Source: CAZSHG01 sp964459995
GTDB taxonomy: Bacteria; UBP14; UBA6098
Assembly: GCA_964459995.1 (NCBI GenBank)
Contig: CAYWOR010000006.1
Location: 102,792 to 166,791 of the forward strand
Direction of reading: 5' to 3'
Length of the DNA stretch: 64,000 nucleotides
Below, one piece after another: positions 37,637 through 46,729 of this stretch. The position numbers were made by a program, and so were the translations under genes. Positions within the stretch are counted from its first letter, which is position 1; every line of letters starts with the position of its first letter. The notes beneath the pieces are model-generated. The model was given only the letters and a program-made list of their open reading frames with translations, made no database searches and was not told the origin of the DNA.

Positions 37637-39929
37637 GCGAAATCTTCCCTTCCTCTGCTAATTTTTTCAGAAGGGCTATTTTCTCGAGCCCCGGCGCGAA
37701 TTCCGGGTCGATTGAGACCGAATTTCGGAATTCCTCCATAGCTTCGGGAAAATTCCCGGCTCTTGCGTGGATAAGGCCAAGATTGAACCGCACTTCGGGG
37801 CTTGAATCGCCCGTTTCGATAGCCTTTCCAAGGGCTGTTTTCGCCTGCTCGTCCATTCCCATTTGCGAAAGCAGACCGCCATAGGAAGCCCACGCGGGCG
37901 AGTAATTCGGAAGAAATCTCAAGGCCGCATCGAAGTTTTCGATTGCTTCATTCGTGTTCCTGAGCATGGCCTGCAAAAGGGCGCGGTTGTAATATCCATA
38001 ACCTCTGATAACCGAATCGGGCGAAGCTCCGGCCCCCTGAGACGAATAAATATCCGCAAGCTCATAGTCTATGACCGAAATCGGAGGGTATTCCGCAGAA
38101 GCTTTTTGAAAGAATCTGTCAGCTTCGTCGTAATTGCCGAGTGCCATCGCCGCTACTCCAGCCGATAACGAAAGCCTTCTGTTTAGGGAATCGAGATCGA
38201 GCCCCGAATTCGCAACTCGAAGAGCGGAATCCGCAAAACCAAATTCCACGAGGGTTTGCGCGAGGTTCACATAGGCTTGAACATTCAACACATCCTCTTC
38301 GATTGCTTCCGTGCCGAAAAGTATCGCTGAAGCGGTGTCAGCCTGTAGCCGAGCGATCACGCCGAGATTCGCCTTCGCGGAAGATGTCTCTCCACACTTT
38401 TCAATTTCATCGAGGAAAAATTTCCGCGCGACTTCGTAGTCTTTACCCGTAAATGCTATAATGCCGCGGTTTAGGGCGGCTCTGTCTATTGAAGGTGCAA
38501 TATCCAGCGCTAAGGCATATGCGGAATCCGCTTTGTCCAGCTCCCCCATCCTAAGTTGGATATTCCCAAGAGCAAAATAGCTCTCCGCAAGCCCTCGCTG
38601 TGAAAGCTTTGCTTCGGAGCCAAAGATCATCGCTATCAGTGCAATTGCAGAAAGCAAAGCGGATTTTTGAAGTGATTTGATGTCTTTTAACTTGAAACTG
38701 TCAATTATATGTATCGTTCCAAAAGCCGATATAGGGACTATACTCACAAACAATGGCAAACGAAAGCGCGCATTTACGAAAAACATAACTATTGTCGAGC
38801 CGTAAAGAATAGTCCATAAAATCAACGCTCCCACATAGCGTTTTCGCATAATCACAGGCAACCCGGCTGTCGCAAGCACGATAAAAAGTCCCCATGCAAA
38901 TGGGGATCGAAGCGGTGGCGAGTATCTTTTGAAAAACTCGGGGCTTCCGTTGTTTCCATGCTCGACAGGAGATAGTAATAATGCCGTTTTGCGCGCCAGA
39001 AGCTGTATCTGCGCGATTGGACTCTTGATTGCATAATCGATCGTTTTACGGCGATAGAATTTTCCGACTTCGGAAGAAGTCAGCGGCCTTCCGGACTCGA
39101 TCTCGGCAAGTTTCCAAGCCTCTCTTACAGTCCATGTCCCGCCATGTCCGGGTAGCACCGGAGTTATGCCGTCGGTCTCGAGATTATTGCCCAAATAGAG
39201 ATTTAGTCCACCTTGAGTAGCTACCAGAGCCGGTTCGCCACGATAGACATTGTGTATAAACACGGGAAGTATCGGCAAAGCGAAGCCTATGAGGGCTATG
39301 GCAAGGGTTTTCGCCCATCGGTCTCTTATTCGTAAAATCAGCCAAAGAACCAAAAAGGGAAACACCGCAATAATGTTCGGGCGGGTTATCGCAAAAAAGC
39401 CCGAAAAGAGGCCGAAAAGGAAGATGTCGCGTGGCTTTGCCTTATCTACTGCGTCGAAAAGGAATATCAGAGCAAGTGCTCCGAAGGGTATCAATATCCA
39501 ATCGAGAAGAAGGCGCGACTCAAACAACGCCGGCATCGTTGATAGCGCGATGAAAACCCCTGCTAATATCCCCACGCGCCTATCCTCGAACACTTTACAA
39601 GCCAAAACCGCTACGAAAAGGCATCCAGTTACACCAACCGCCGATTGAATTACGCGAATCACCCAAGGATTTGCGCCGAATATGGCATATATAGCCCCCA
39701 GGAAATAGGCGTAGAAGGGTGCCCGAAAAAACGCGGTGGGAAATATCAGATTGCCATCGGCTATGTAACTCGCCCAATTATGATGGTATATCTCATCAAG
39801 TGAGGGAAGTTTAAACCATGGGGTTTTCGACCAATAAAAGAGGTTACATACGCGGTAAAATATCGCGACAAAGGCGATCAATAAAGCATCAGAGCGACGC
39901 AAAAGCTTGTGTGAAGAAATTTGAGACAT
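37623..39929 (-). CDS. GT39-type membrane glycosyltransferase fused to TPR repeats
   Basis: 768 residues. The N-terminal half (about 15-420) has about eleven transmembrane helices and the hallmarks of the PMT/ArnT GT-C fold: an acidic DE pair in the first periplasmic loop (LPSLDEIYHHNWASYI), FRAPFYAYFLGAIY, and the later AFRAPFY-linked loop. Such enzymes use polyprenyl-phosphate sugars to modify lipids or proteins on the periplasmic side. The C-terminal half (about 435-765) carries about nine tetratricopeptide repeats (SYFALGNIQLRMGELDKADS, ALGKAIETGD, RFNLGLIHARAGNFPEAMEE), probably for protein partners. GT39-TPR fusions occur in many FCB and delta-type bacteria. The start has only weak purine-rich upstream sequence. 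Confidence 0.8.
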   Translation of the reverse strand: MSQISSHKLLRRSDALLIAFVAIFYRVCNLFYWSKTPWFKLPSLDEIYHHNWASYIADGNLIFPTAFFRAPFYAYFLGAIYAIFGANPWVIRVIQSAVGVTGCLFVAVLACKVFEDRRVGILAGVFIALSTMPALFESRLLLDWILIPFGALALIFLFDAVDKAKPRDIFLFGLFSGFFAITRPNIIAVFPFLVLWLILRIRDRWAKTLAIALIGFALPILPVFIHNVYRGEPALVATQGGLNLYLGNNLETDGITPVLPGHGGTWTVREAWKLAEIESGRPLTSSEVGKFYRRKTIDYAIKSPIAQIQLLARKTALLLSPVEHGNNGSPEFFKRYSPPLRSPFAWGLFIVLATAGLPVIMRKRYVGALILWTILYGSTIVMFFVNARFRLPLFVSIVPISAFGTIHIIDSFKLKDIKSLQKSALLSAIALIAMIFGSEAKLSQRGLAESYFALGNIQLRMGELDKADSAYALALDIAPSIDRAALNRGIIAFTGKDYEVARKFFLDEIEKCGETSSAKANLGVIARLQADTASAILFGTEAIEEDVLNVQAYVNLAQTLVEFGFADSALRVANSGLDLDSLNRRLSLSAGVAAMALGNYDEADRFFQKASAEYPPISVIDYELADIYSSQGAGASPDSVIRGYGYYNRALLQAMLRNTNEAIENFDAALRFLPNYSPAWASYGGLLSQMGMDEQAKTALGKAIETGDSSPEVRFNLGLIHARAGNFPEAMEEFRNSVSIDPEFAPGLEKIALLKKLAEEGKISLEIR

Positions 39930-39944
39930 AGCAAAATAATAGCA

Positions 39945-39971
39945 AAAAGGCCGGGATTGCCCCGGCCTTTT
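39945..39971 (-). terminator. Terminator of the minus-strand sorting-domain protein gene (39991-42387)
   Basis: Perfect eleven-base stem AAAAGGCCGGG (39945-39955) / CCCGGCCTTTT (39961-39971), five-base loop; T run on the minus strand. It lies between that gene and the GT39 gene on the same strand. Confidence 0.9.
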
Positions 39972-39990
39972 CGAAGAAAGGGGGAAACAG

Positions 39991-42387
39991 CTATTTTATT
40001 AGGATCATCCTCTTGGTAATATCCTTTTCGCTCGTGCTGAGCCTGTAGAAATAGACTCCCGAGGGAAGATCCCTGCCGTTGTCGTCTTTTCCGGCCCATG
40101 TTACGCGATGCATTCCGGCTCTATGTTTGCCGTCGGCGAGGGTCGTAACCCTTTCGCCCAGAAGGTTGAACACCGAAAGCTCGATATTGGTTTCCGCCGG
40201 AAGTTCGAAGGAAATTGCGGTTGCCGGATTGAAGGGATTCGGGTAGTTATTGTGAAGCGCAACCTCTTTGGGAAGCGTTACACCCTCATACTCGATTCCG
40301 TGTGTTCCGGAAACTACCGCACGGATCATCAGATCGATAGCGCTATATGGGGCAACAGCACCTTCGCGAAGGAAAATCGTGTCCGGCCCCAAAATCGCGA
40401 ATCCCCAGCGCTCCAACGGGCTTGTAACATCGATGCCGATCATTGGCATTTGGCTGTCAATCGCGGTTCCAACAAATATAAAGAAGATGGAATCCGGAAT
40501 TGAAATGCCCTCCGAGGAGAGATCGACCGTAACCCATGAGCCTTCAGGATCGGAAACGACGGAATGGTTGCCGGTGTAAAGAACCGGCGCGCCGTTGGGA
40601 ATGCCGGCGAAATGGCCGAGAACCGTTATCTTCGCTGTGCCGGTGAAATTCGTGTAGAATTTGGCCGCACTAAGCGAAACTCCGGTCAGTGCTGTGCCGA
40701 CTGCGAATCTATTGCCCAAAGCGTTGCCGACTTCGACACCACCGCCGAGGAATCCCTCGAGGGTTATGCCGGAGGTAACATCCGAAGCGACATCGTTGAC
40801 ACCGTCGTCCCAGCCAAGTTCCATTGTGCCGTAGTCCGGAACCGTGAACGTAACTTCGATTGTGTCGTTGTGAACATTCAAATCAGTAGCCAGAGCAGTC
40901 CAAGCTTTCACTGTGTAATCGCCGGGCTGAAGGGTATTTACCTCTTTGAAAACCGTCGCGTAGCTTCCGCCGTCAACACTTGGACGGGGCCAGAAACTTA
41001 CCGCGCTGTCAGAACCGTCCGGGTATGTAATCGTTCCGTTAACCTGCAACATTGTTTCCATATTCATGCCGAGGTTGGACAGAACCACCGTGAATCTTCC
41101 TCTGTTGCCCGGTGAAAGCGGCCCTGCGGCGATATTCGTCGGGGCGATGTCATGCAGAAGGGCATAATAACCTGCAACGACAATATTATCGACATAAAGG
41201 TGATGCGTCGTGTCCGGTAAACCATCTCCGCGGCTCATAATCATGATTCTAACATCGTGTCCGGCGAAATCGCGAAGCGAATTTGTCATCGAACCGAAAA
41301 GCGCATCGTCATTGAATGTGCGCCAAGTTTCGTCGATAAGACCGGGACGATAGTAGTTATACATTATCTGTATCGTCGTATCAGCGGTGGAGTCGACAAT
41401 CATGACCGTGAAATAATCGTCAAGTGAGTTGTCGTCATCCGGGTCGTAATTTGTGTAGTTCATTTTGACATCGAGATACAGTTTTCCGGCAAAGGTGTCC
41501 GGGATTGTGAACATAGGCGAGATAAGAGTGGCGTAGGATTCGCTGTATGCTCTCGTCATCATGCTGTGAGTGCCGACAGATGCGGTTTCGTCGGTAAGCT
41601 CCCAAGTTTCGAGTTTACGTCCCTGAGAAACCGAGAAATTCGCTGTGCCGTCGGTGGCATAATAAAGCGTATCGTCGGTATCGGTAATTGTGATATTATC
41701 GATGATCCACCCAAACATATCGGGGTCGTAACTTGTGGGCGAGTTCGTCGGGCCGGTGCTGAACATCATGTCAGAGGCAAAAACGAACCTAACGATGATG
41801 TCCGAACCGGCATAGGATGAAAGATCGAATATCGGAGTTTCGGGGGTCGCAATGCCTCTTTCCCCGGTCCAAGCCGGATAATTCGGGCCGAGCCCGCAAA
41901 AACCAAATCCCCAAAGGCTTGTGCAGTCATAACCAAGAGCCGGAGAGGTGGCTTCGATGGTTTCCCAGCTAAGTCCGCCGTCTTCGGAAAGCCAAACTGT
42001 CGCGCCATCCCAGCCGTCATACATGAAAGGATAGCCGGTGCCGCCCGAAGGTTCGCAATTCAATTTCTGCTGAAACGAGAGCAGAACACTTCCGGATGGT
42101 GCCGCCGGAATAGAAATTTCGGCCAAATCCAGATATTGGAGCCAGCCATCGTTGTAGCCATGATAGATTGTTCCGCCGACATTCATCGAGCCGCACCAGA
42201 AGCTTATCCCGTCGATGGAATTAAAAGTATCGGCATGCCAATAAGCAAGCGTGTCGCCATACCAATAAAGATCGCCAACCTCCCATGTTAACGGGCCTTC
42301 GAAGCTTTCGACGAAAATCGTGTCGGACTGCGCGAAGGCGAAACCGATCGAGAGCAGGGCGATAAGGGCAAATGTTGCCTTTCTCAT
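39991..42387 (-). CDS. Secreted jelly-roll/CARDB protein with type IX sorting domain
   Basis: 798 residues from ATG 42387. The TTG one codon earlier is too close to the AAGGAGG to serve. Signal peptide MRKATFALIALLSIGFAFAQ. Residues about 20-230 look like an immune-inhibitor-A/MAM-type jelly roll (IFVESFEGPLTWEVGD, WLSEDGGLSWETI, FGWIIDNITI), with a second such domain about 245-420. A CARDB-like domain (about 425-530: LHDIAPTNIAAGPLSPGNRG) and a further beta domain follow. The last 85 residues are a typical FlgD-like sorting domain (LHNNYPNPFNPATAISFELP ... LPSGVYFYRL). No catalytic motif seen; probably a surface-attached binding protein. Confidence 0.85.
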   Translation of the reverse strand: MRKATFALIALLSIGFAFAQSDTIFVESFEGPLTWEVGDLYWYGDTLAYWHADTFNSIDGISFWCGSMNVGGTIYHGYNDGWLQYLDLAEISIPAAPSGSVLLSFQQKLNCEPSGGTGYPFMYDGWDGATVWLSEDGGLSWETIEATSPALGYDCTSLWGFGFCGLGPNYPAWTGERGIATPETPIFDLSSYAGSDIIVRFVFASDMMFSTGPTNSPTSYDPDMFGWIIDNITITDTDDTLYYATDGTANFSVSQGRKLETWELTDETASVGTHSMMTRAYSESYATLISPMFTIPDTFAGKLYLDVKMNYTNYDPDDDNSLDDYFTVMIVDSTADTTIQIMYNYYRPGLIDETWRTFNDDALFGSMTNSLRDFAGHDVRIMIMSRGDGLPDTTHHLYVDNIVVAGYYALLHDIAPTNIAAGPLSPGNRGRFTVVLSNLGMNMETMLQVNGTITYPDGSDSAVSFWPRPSVDGGSYATVFKEVNTLQPGDYTVKAWTALATDLNVHNDTIEVTFTVPDYGTMELGWDDGVNDVASDVTSGITLEGFLGGGVEVGNALGNRFAVGTALTGVSLSAAKFYTNFTGTAKITVLGHFAGIPNGAPVLYTGNHSVVSDPEGSWVTVDLSSEGISIPDSIFFIFVGTAIDSQMPMIGIDVTSPLERWGFAILGPDTIFLREGAVAPYSAIDLMIRAVVSGTHGIEYEGVTLPKEVALHNNYPNPFNPATAISFELPAETNIELSVFNLLGERVTTLADGKHRAGMHRVTWAGKDDNGRDLPSGVYFYRLSTSEKDITKRMILIK

Positions 42388-42437
42388 CAAACCTCCTTAG
42401 ATTATTTTCATTCTTAAGAACATACTCACAATGATAT

Positions 42438-42467
42438 ATAATAAAGATATGTTCGGCCAATTGTCAA
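42438..42467 (-). promoter_or_regulatory. Promoter of the minus-strand sorting-domain protein gene (39991-42387)
   Basis: On the minus strand, exact TTGACA (42467-42462), 18-base spacer, TATTAT (42443-42438), 50 bases from the ATG. Confidence 0.65.
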
Positions 42468-42492
42468 GCCGCAAAATAACTTAATGGTCGAT

Positions 42493-42507
42493 TTGCCAAT
42501 CTGGCAA
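42493..42507. promoter_or_regulatory. Dyad in the divergent gap before the response regulator gene
   Basis: TTGCCA (42493-42498), ATC, TGGCAA (42502-42507): a short perfect inverted repeat with three-base centre, between the divergently transcribed surface-protein and response-regulator genes and 26 bases from the minus-strand -35 box. Could be an operator; unproven. Confidence 0.35.
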
Positions 42508-42664
42508 CAGCAAAGTCCGAACTGTCGATTCTCGATACGATGATTTCCCTTGCCGTTGAATAAATGAAAGTCGGCCTGTTCTTTAATGGTTTAGAAATCA
42601 ATTAGTTATGACCGTCACGCCCATTTTGGCATTTCGCTTGTTAAAACTAAGGGTGGTGAGAATT

Positions 42665-43045
42665 ATGGAAAAGACCAGAAGAATACTCATTGCCGAAGAC
42701 GATTACGCATCCGCGGACACCATGCGCGAATATCTTCAAATGCACGGTTTCGACTGCGATGTCGAAAGTCGTGGCGGCGAGGTCGCAAAAAAAATCACGC
42801 CGGACACAAAAATTGTTATTCTCGATATTAATCTCGCCGAAGGCCCGACGGGGCTTCAGCTTCTCGCAGACATCAAACAGGCCAATCCGGAAATCAAGGC
42901 GATGATAATTACCGGCGACAGCATTCCGGAGAATCGCCTCAAAAGCCTTCGGCTCGGCGCGGATTATTTTTTCGCGAAACCGATCGATCTGAAACTTCTG
43001 CTCGCGCATCTGAAAAATTCCATCGATAAGCGAGAGCTTGCATAA
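42665..43045 (+). CDS. Stand-alone response regulator receiver (CheY-like)
   Basis: 126 residues from ATG 42665, preferred over the ATG at 42608 because GGTGGTGAG precedes it and the receiver fold begins at once. All phosphorylation residues are present: Glu11-Asp12-Asp13 acidic pocket, Asp54 as phosphoacceptor (VILDINL), Thr83 (IITGD) and Lys105 (FAKPID). No output domain follows, so it signals by protein contact. No histidine kinase is in the window. Its TAA stop is followed without a gap by the degP start, so both proteins are made from one message. Confidence 0.92.
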   Translation: MEKTRRILIAEDDYASADTMREYLQMHGFDCDVESRGGEVAKKITPDTKIVILDINLAEGPTGLQLLADIKQANPEIKAMIITGDSIPENRLKSLRLGADYFFAKPIDLKLLLAHLKNSIDKRELA

Positions 43046-44485
43046 ATGAGAAAGCAAATTCGACATAGGTTAATATTCGCAACACTCTCCGTAGCGCTTT
43101 TCTCGCTTGCAGTAACTGCTAATGCCGACATCCGCATGCCTTCCGACCCGATGTCCTTCCCGGACATTGTCGAGAAGGTTCTGCCGACAATCGTAACAGT
43201 CTATTCAGAACAGACTATCCGCGTGCAATATCGCGACCCGTGGTTCTTCGGACCGGACGACGACTTTTTCAGACGCTTTTTCGGCTATCCTGACCCATCC
43301 CCCCAAAGAAACGAACCGCGCTTCCGCGAATATCGCAAGGAAGGCCTTGGAAGCGGTGTTTTAATCACAGAAACCGGATATATTCTCACTAATAACCATG
43401 TCATCTCCGAAGCCGACGAAATCCGCGTCAGAATTAGCGGAAGCGACAAAGATTATATTGCGAGAGTTGTTGGCAAAGACGACAAAAGCGACCTCGCGGT
43501 TCTTAAAATCGAACCGGACACACCCTTGACAGCCGCCTCACTCGGCGATTCGGACAAAATCCGCATCGGCGAATGGGTATTAGCGATAGGTCACCCCTTC
43601 GAGCTTGATCATACGGTAACTGCGGGTATCATCTCCGCCAAAGGGCGTAATCGAATGGGGATCACGGATTACGAGGATTTCATCCAGACCGACGCGGCAA
43701 TCAATCCCGGAAATTCCGGCGGTGCACTCATCAATCTGAAGGGCGAGGTTATCGGTATCAACACCGCGATAGCCTCTCGAACAGGCGTTTACAGCGGCAT
43801 AGGTTTCGCAATTCCAATAAATATGGCGCGTTCGATAATGGATCAGCTGATCGAGCACGGATATGTCTCGCGCGGATTTATCGGCGTCGGAATTCAAGAT
43901 GTTACCCCCGATCTCGCAAAAGCTTTCGGAATGGACAAGCCCTCCGGAGTGCTCATTACACAGGTTACGCCGGATATGCCGGGGGACAAAGCCGGTCTGC
44001 GTTCGGGAGATATCGTGCTCTCATTGGACGGCGTCCCTCTTAACAGCGGTTCGGAGCTGAGAAACCGCGTGGCCGCAAAACCGCCCGGCTCGAAAATCGC
44101 CTTGAATGTCCTTCGCGACGGCAAATATCTTGACCTCGATGTGATTCTAACCGAGCTTCCCGGCACACAGGACAGAACCGAAGAGCCGGTCGCAAAACGT
44201 CTTGCAACAAATCTTGGCATGAAACTCGTTAAGGCATCCGAGGCGGATGTCGCCGAATATGGCTACACCTCCGGACTCCGTGTCGAAACCGTAGAGCCGG
44301 ATTCTCCCGCAGATAAAGCCGGAATTGCGCAGGGCGATTTTATCTTCGAGGTTGACCGCAAACCGGTAGTGAATGTCGCGGAATATGACCGCATAATTTC
44401 GAGATGGGGCGGTAAAGGCTCGCTTTTAGTTCTCCTCGGGCGTAGCGGTTCGATGTTGTATCTCGTCGTTCAGCCCGATAATTAG
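43046..44485 (+). CDS. degP: Periplasmic serine protease/chaperone of the Do/DegP (HtrA) family
   Basis: 479 residues. Signal peptide about 1-28 (LIFATLSVALFSLAVTANA). Trypsin-like domain about 35-270 with the full triad His118 (TNNHVI), Asp149 (SDLAVL) and Ser224 (PGNSGGALI). Two PDZ domains follow: about 275-365 (GFIGVGIQDVTPDLAKAF, PGDKAGLRSGDIVL) and about 395-475 (SPADKAGIAQGDFIFEV). It degrades or refolds misfolded envelope proteins, a sensible need with this many exported barrels and repeat proteins. The LA-loop region holds an acidic, aromatic stretch (FFGPDDDFFRRFFGY) typical of Do proteases. The gene starts at the base after the response-regulator stop. Confidence 0.95.
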   Translation: MRKQIRHRLIFATLSVALFSLAVTANADIRMPSDPMSFPDIVEKVLPTIVTVYSEQTIRVQYRDPWFFGPDDDFFRRFFGYPDPSPQRNEPRFREYRKEGLGSGVLITETGYILTNNHVISEADEIRVRISGSDKDYIARVVGKDDKSDLAVLKIEPDTPLTAASLGDSDKIRIGEWVLAIGHPFELDHTVTAGIISAKGRNRMGITDYEDFIQTDAAINPGNSGGALINLKGEVIGINTAIASRTGVYSGIGFAIPINMARSIMDQLIEHGYVSRGFIGVGIQDVTPDLAKAFGMDKPSGVLITQVTPDMPGDKAGLRSGDIVLSLDGVPLNSGSELRNRVAAKPPGSKIALNVLRDGKYLDLDVILTELPGTQDRTEEPVAKRLATNLGMKLVKASEADVAEYGYTSGLRVETVEPDSPADKAGIAQGDFIFEVDRKPVVNVAEYDRIISRWGGKGSLLVLLGRSGSMLYLVVQPDN

Positions 44486-44747
44486 GTTCTTTTGAAATCT
44501 ATCCACGTGGATGGCTTCCTTTTCGCTCCTCCTTTTGGGTTATCCGCGTGTTTATCGGGGCGTTTTTTGAGAAGGTTCCCCCCCTCCTCCTTCTCTCTAA
44601 GCGCCTCCGATTCTAAGGGTCGGCCCGAAATGGGTTAGGGCTAAGTGGATCGCAATGGCGGCGGATGCGGTTGCTTAAACTTTGACAACTTCGGGCCACC
44701 CAAATTTTGAAGTAAAGTTACGAACCAAGAAAACGGAGTGTGTTAAG
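44486..44747 (+). other. Intergenic region before the MoxR-Bat cluster
   Basis: 262 bases with no supportable gene. It holds the 12-base palindrome ATCCACGTGGAT (44501-44512), a pyrimidine-rich tract around 44580-44600, and an exact TTGACA at 44682-44687 with only a poor -10 match (TTTTGA at 44705) 17 bases on. The latter is the most likely promoter area for the cluster. No convincing terminator for degP is seen. Confidence 0.5.
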
Positions 44748-45683
44748 GTGATTTTCATCGTAATGCTGGCGGTTTTTTGCTTTTTTCCGCTTATGGCACA
44801 AGCGGATACCCTTCCGGAAACCGCGCCCTCTGCTCCCGAATGGGGGGATATTCAGATTAAGGGCGAGCTGTCCGCCGAGACCATTCCCCAGAACGATTCA
44901 CTCGTGTTCACTGTTCGAATCGTCCTTCGCGGAAACCCCGACGACTACGCCATTTCCGATCCCGGCAACCCCTCGGTCGCAAATCTGAGCCTGATTGCCA
45001 CTTCGCAGGGCAACCGAACCGAATCCGACATCGAAGGTGTGCGACTTATCAAAGAATACCGCTACACCTACAAGCCCGAAACAATCGGCATGGCTTACAT
45101 CAACCCTTTCAGAATCCAGTATATCTATGTCCCAAACGGCGTGAACCGTAACATCGCCACCAGTAGGCTCGAGATAAAGATTACCGATCCGATACTGCCG
45201 AAAAAGCGTGTTAAAATATGGCCATATATTATAGGAATAGTAATTCTTGCCGGCGCGACCGCTGTAATAGTTTCAAGAATCCGATCGAAGAAAATCGCGG
45301 AAGCCGAAACGGAAAACGTCCGCTCACCGGAGGAAATCGCCCGTGAATCTATGCGCGAAGCCAAAAAAACGGCGACCGACAATCCGGAAAACCTCATCGG
45401 AGCGCTCTCGAGAATTCTAACTATATATATCACAAATAAATACGGCATCGACGCGCGGTCTATGTCCGACGAAAAAGTCGTCGAAGCCCTCGAAATGAAG
45501 GGTGTGTCACCGGCGATTTTGAAGAACATCGGCAAATCGCTCGATATCGCGGACAAAGTCCGTTTCGCCGCAATGAGCGCAAATACCGGCGATGCCGACA
45601 TTGTCGAGCTTGGGATCGAATCGCTGATTGCTTTCAGTGAAAAGAAAAATCGCGAAGAAAATATCAACAAAGATGAAAAATAA
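44748..45683 (+). CDS. BatD-like N-terminal domain membrane protein (first gene of MoxR-Bat cluster)
   Basis: 311 residues from GTG 44748. That start has CGGAG nine bases upstream and gives a signal peptide (MIFIVMLAVFCFFPLMAQA); the longer frame would put 22 polar residues in front. Residues about 32-145 form one BatD/oxygen-tolerance-type beta domain (IQIKGELSAETIPQNDSLVFTVRI), about 155-178 a transmembrane helix, and about 190-300 a helical cytoplasmic region. BatD proteins are periplasm-facing partners of MoxR-VWA systems. It is one of three BatD-like proteins in the cluster and lies 30 bases before moxR. Confidence 0.7.
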   Translation: MIFIVMLAVFCFFPLMAQADTLPETAPSAPEWGDIQIKGELSAETIPQNDSLVFTVRIVLRGNPDDYAISDPGNPSVANLSLIATSQGNRTESDIEGVRLIKEYRYTYKPETIGMAYINPFRIQYIYVPNGVNRNIATSRLEIKITDPILPKKRVKIWPYIIGIVILAGATAVIVSRIRSKKIAEAETENVRSPEEIARESMREAKKTATDNPENLIGALSRILTIYITNKYGIDARSMSDEKVVEALEMKGVSPAILKNIGKSLDIADKVRFAAMSANTGDADIVELGIESLIAFSEKKNREENINKDEK

Positions 45684-45713
45684 CGATAATCTCGTTCTTA
45701 TCGGGAGGAAAGA

Positions 45714-46703
45714 ATGAATGAAGAAATCCAAAGGCTGAACGAGCGAATCGAGGCCGAATCCCGCTTCGTCGATGATATTCGACGGGAGATCTCAAAGGTC
45801 ATCATAGGTCAAAAATACCTTATCGATAGGATTCTGCTCGGTCTTCTCGGCGACGGGCATATACTTCTGGAGGGTGTTCCGGGGCTTGCTAAAACCCTCG
45901 CCGTGAGCACTCTCGCACAAACGATCGACGCCGATTTCCAAAGAATACAGTTCACACCGGACCTTCTACCCGCAGACCTCGTGGGCACTCTCATTTTCAA
46001 TCAGAAGGACAACACTTTCTGCACGAAAAAAGGGCCGATTTTCGCCAATATCATTCTTGCCGACGAGATAAACCGTGCGCCCGCAAAGGTCCAATCCGCG
46101 CTTCTTGAAGCGATGCAGGAACGGCAGGTAACGATTAGCGAAAATACTTTCCCATTACCCGCTCCATTCCTCGTGCTCGCAACCCAAAACCCAATCGAAC
46201 AGCAGGGAACATACCCCCTACCCGAAGCGCAGGTCGATAGGTTCATGCTGAAAGCAATCGTAACCTACCCGAAAAAAGAAGAAGAGCGCCAAATAATGCG
46301 CCTTCACGGTCAATCGCAAAAACCGGCGGCGCAGAAAATTGTCGATCCGAAAGACATAATCCGCGCAAGAGAGGTTGTCCGCGATATCTACATCGACGAG
46401 AAAATCGAATCCTATATCCTCGATCTCGTTTTCGCATCGAGAAACCCCGAACAATACGGCATCGAAGACCTTGCCGAGCTTATCCAATATGGTGCAAGCC
46501 CCAGAGCCACGCTTTTCTTGCGAGTCTGTGCTCAGGCACACGCTTTTCTGAACCATCGGGGCTATGTTACGCCGGAGGATGTCCGCTCTATCGCGATGGA
46601 TGTCCTTCGCCACAGGGTGATCGTAACCTACGAGGCCGAGGCGGAGGAAATTTCCTCGGAGGATGTAGTCCGCAAAATACTTGGCGCGGTCGAAGTCCCC
46701 TGA
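45714..46703 (+). CDS. moxR: MoxR-family AAA+ ATPase
   Basis: 329 residues, ATG after GGGAGGAAAG. Walker A GVPGLAKT at 54-61 (Lys60), Walker B region IILADEINRAPAKVQSALLEAMQERQV, sensor-1 ATQNPIEQQGTYPLPEAQ, sensor-2 GASPRAT. MoxR proteins are cytoplasmic AAA+ chaperone-like ATPases that work with von Willebrand factor A proteins (here BatA and BatB) and a DUF58 protein to mature or remodel envelope or metal-dependent complexes. All those partners follow within 8 kb on the same strand. Confidence 0.95.
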   Translation: MNEEIQRLNERIEAESRFVDDIRREISKVIIGQKYLIDRILLGLLGDGHILLEGVPGLAKTLAVSTLAQTIDADFQRIQFTPDLLPADLVGTLIFNQKDNTFCTKKGPIFANIILADEINRAPAKVQSALLEAMQERQVTISENTFPLPAPFLVLATQNPIEQQGTYPLPEAQVDRFMLKAIVTYPKKEEERQIMRLHGQSQKPAAQKIVDPKDIIRAREVVRDIYIDEKIESYILDLVFASRNPEQYGIEDLAELIQYGASPRATLFLRVCAQAHAFLNHRGYVTPEDVRSIAMDVLRHRVIVTYEAEAEEISSEDVVRKILGAVEVP

Positions 46704-46729
46704 TGTAAATTTTTAAAGAAAGCAAACGA

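Noticed and set aside
42608..42664. Longer response-regulator start at ATG 42608
   Set aside because: No ribosome binding site and the added residues precede the conserved first strand.
44501..44512. Palindrome ATCCACGTGGAT as terminator of degP
   Set aside because: A self-complementary 12-mer leaves no loop and no T run follows directly; it could be a protein-binding site but nothing supports that.
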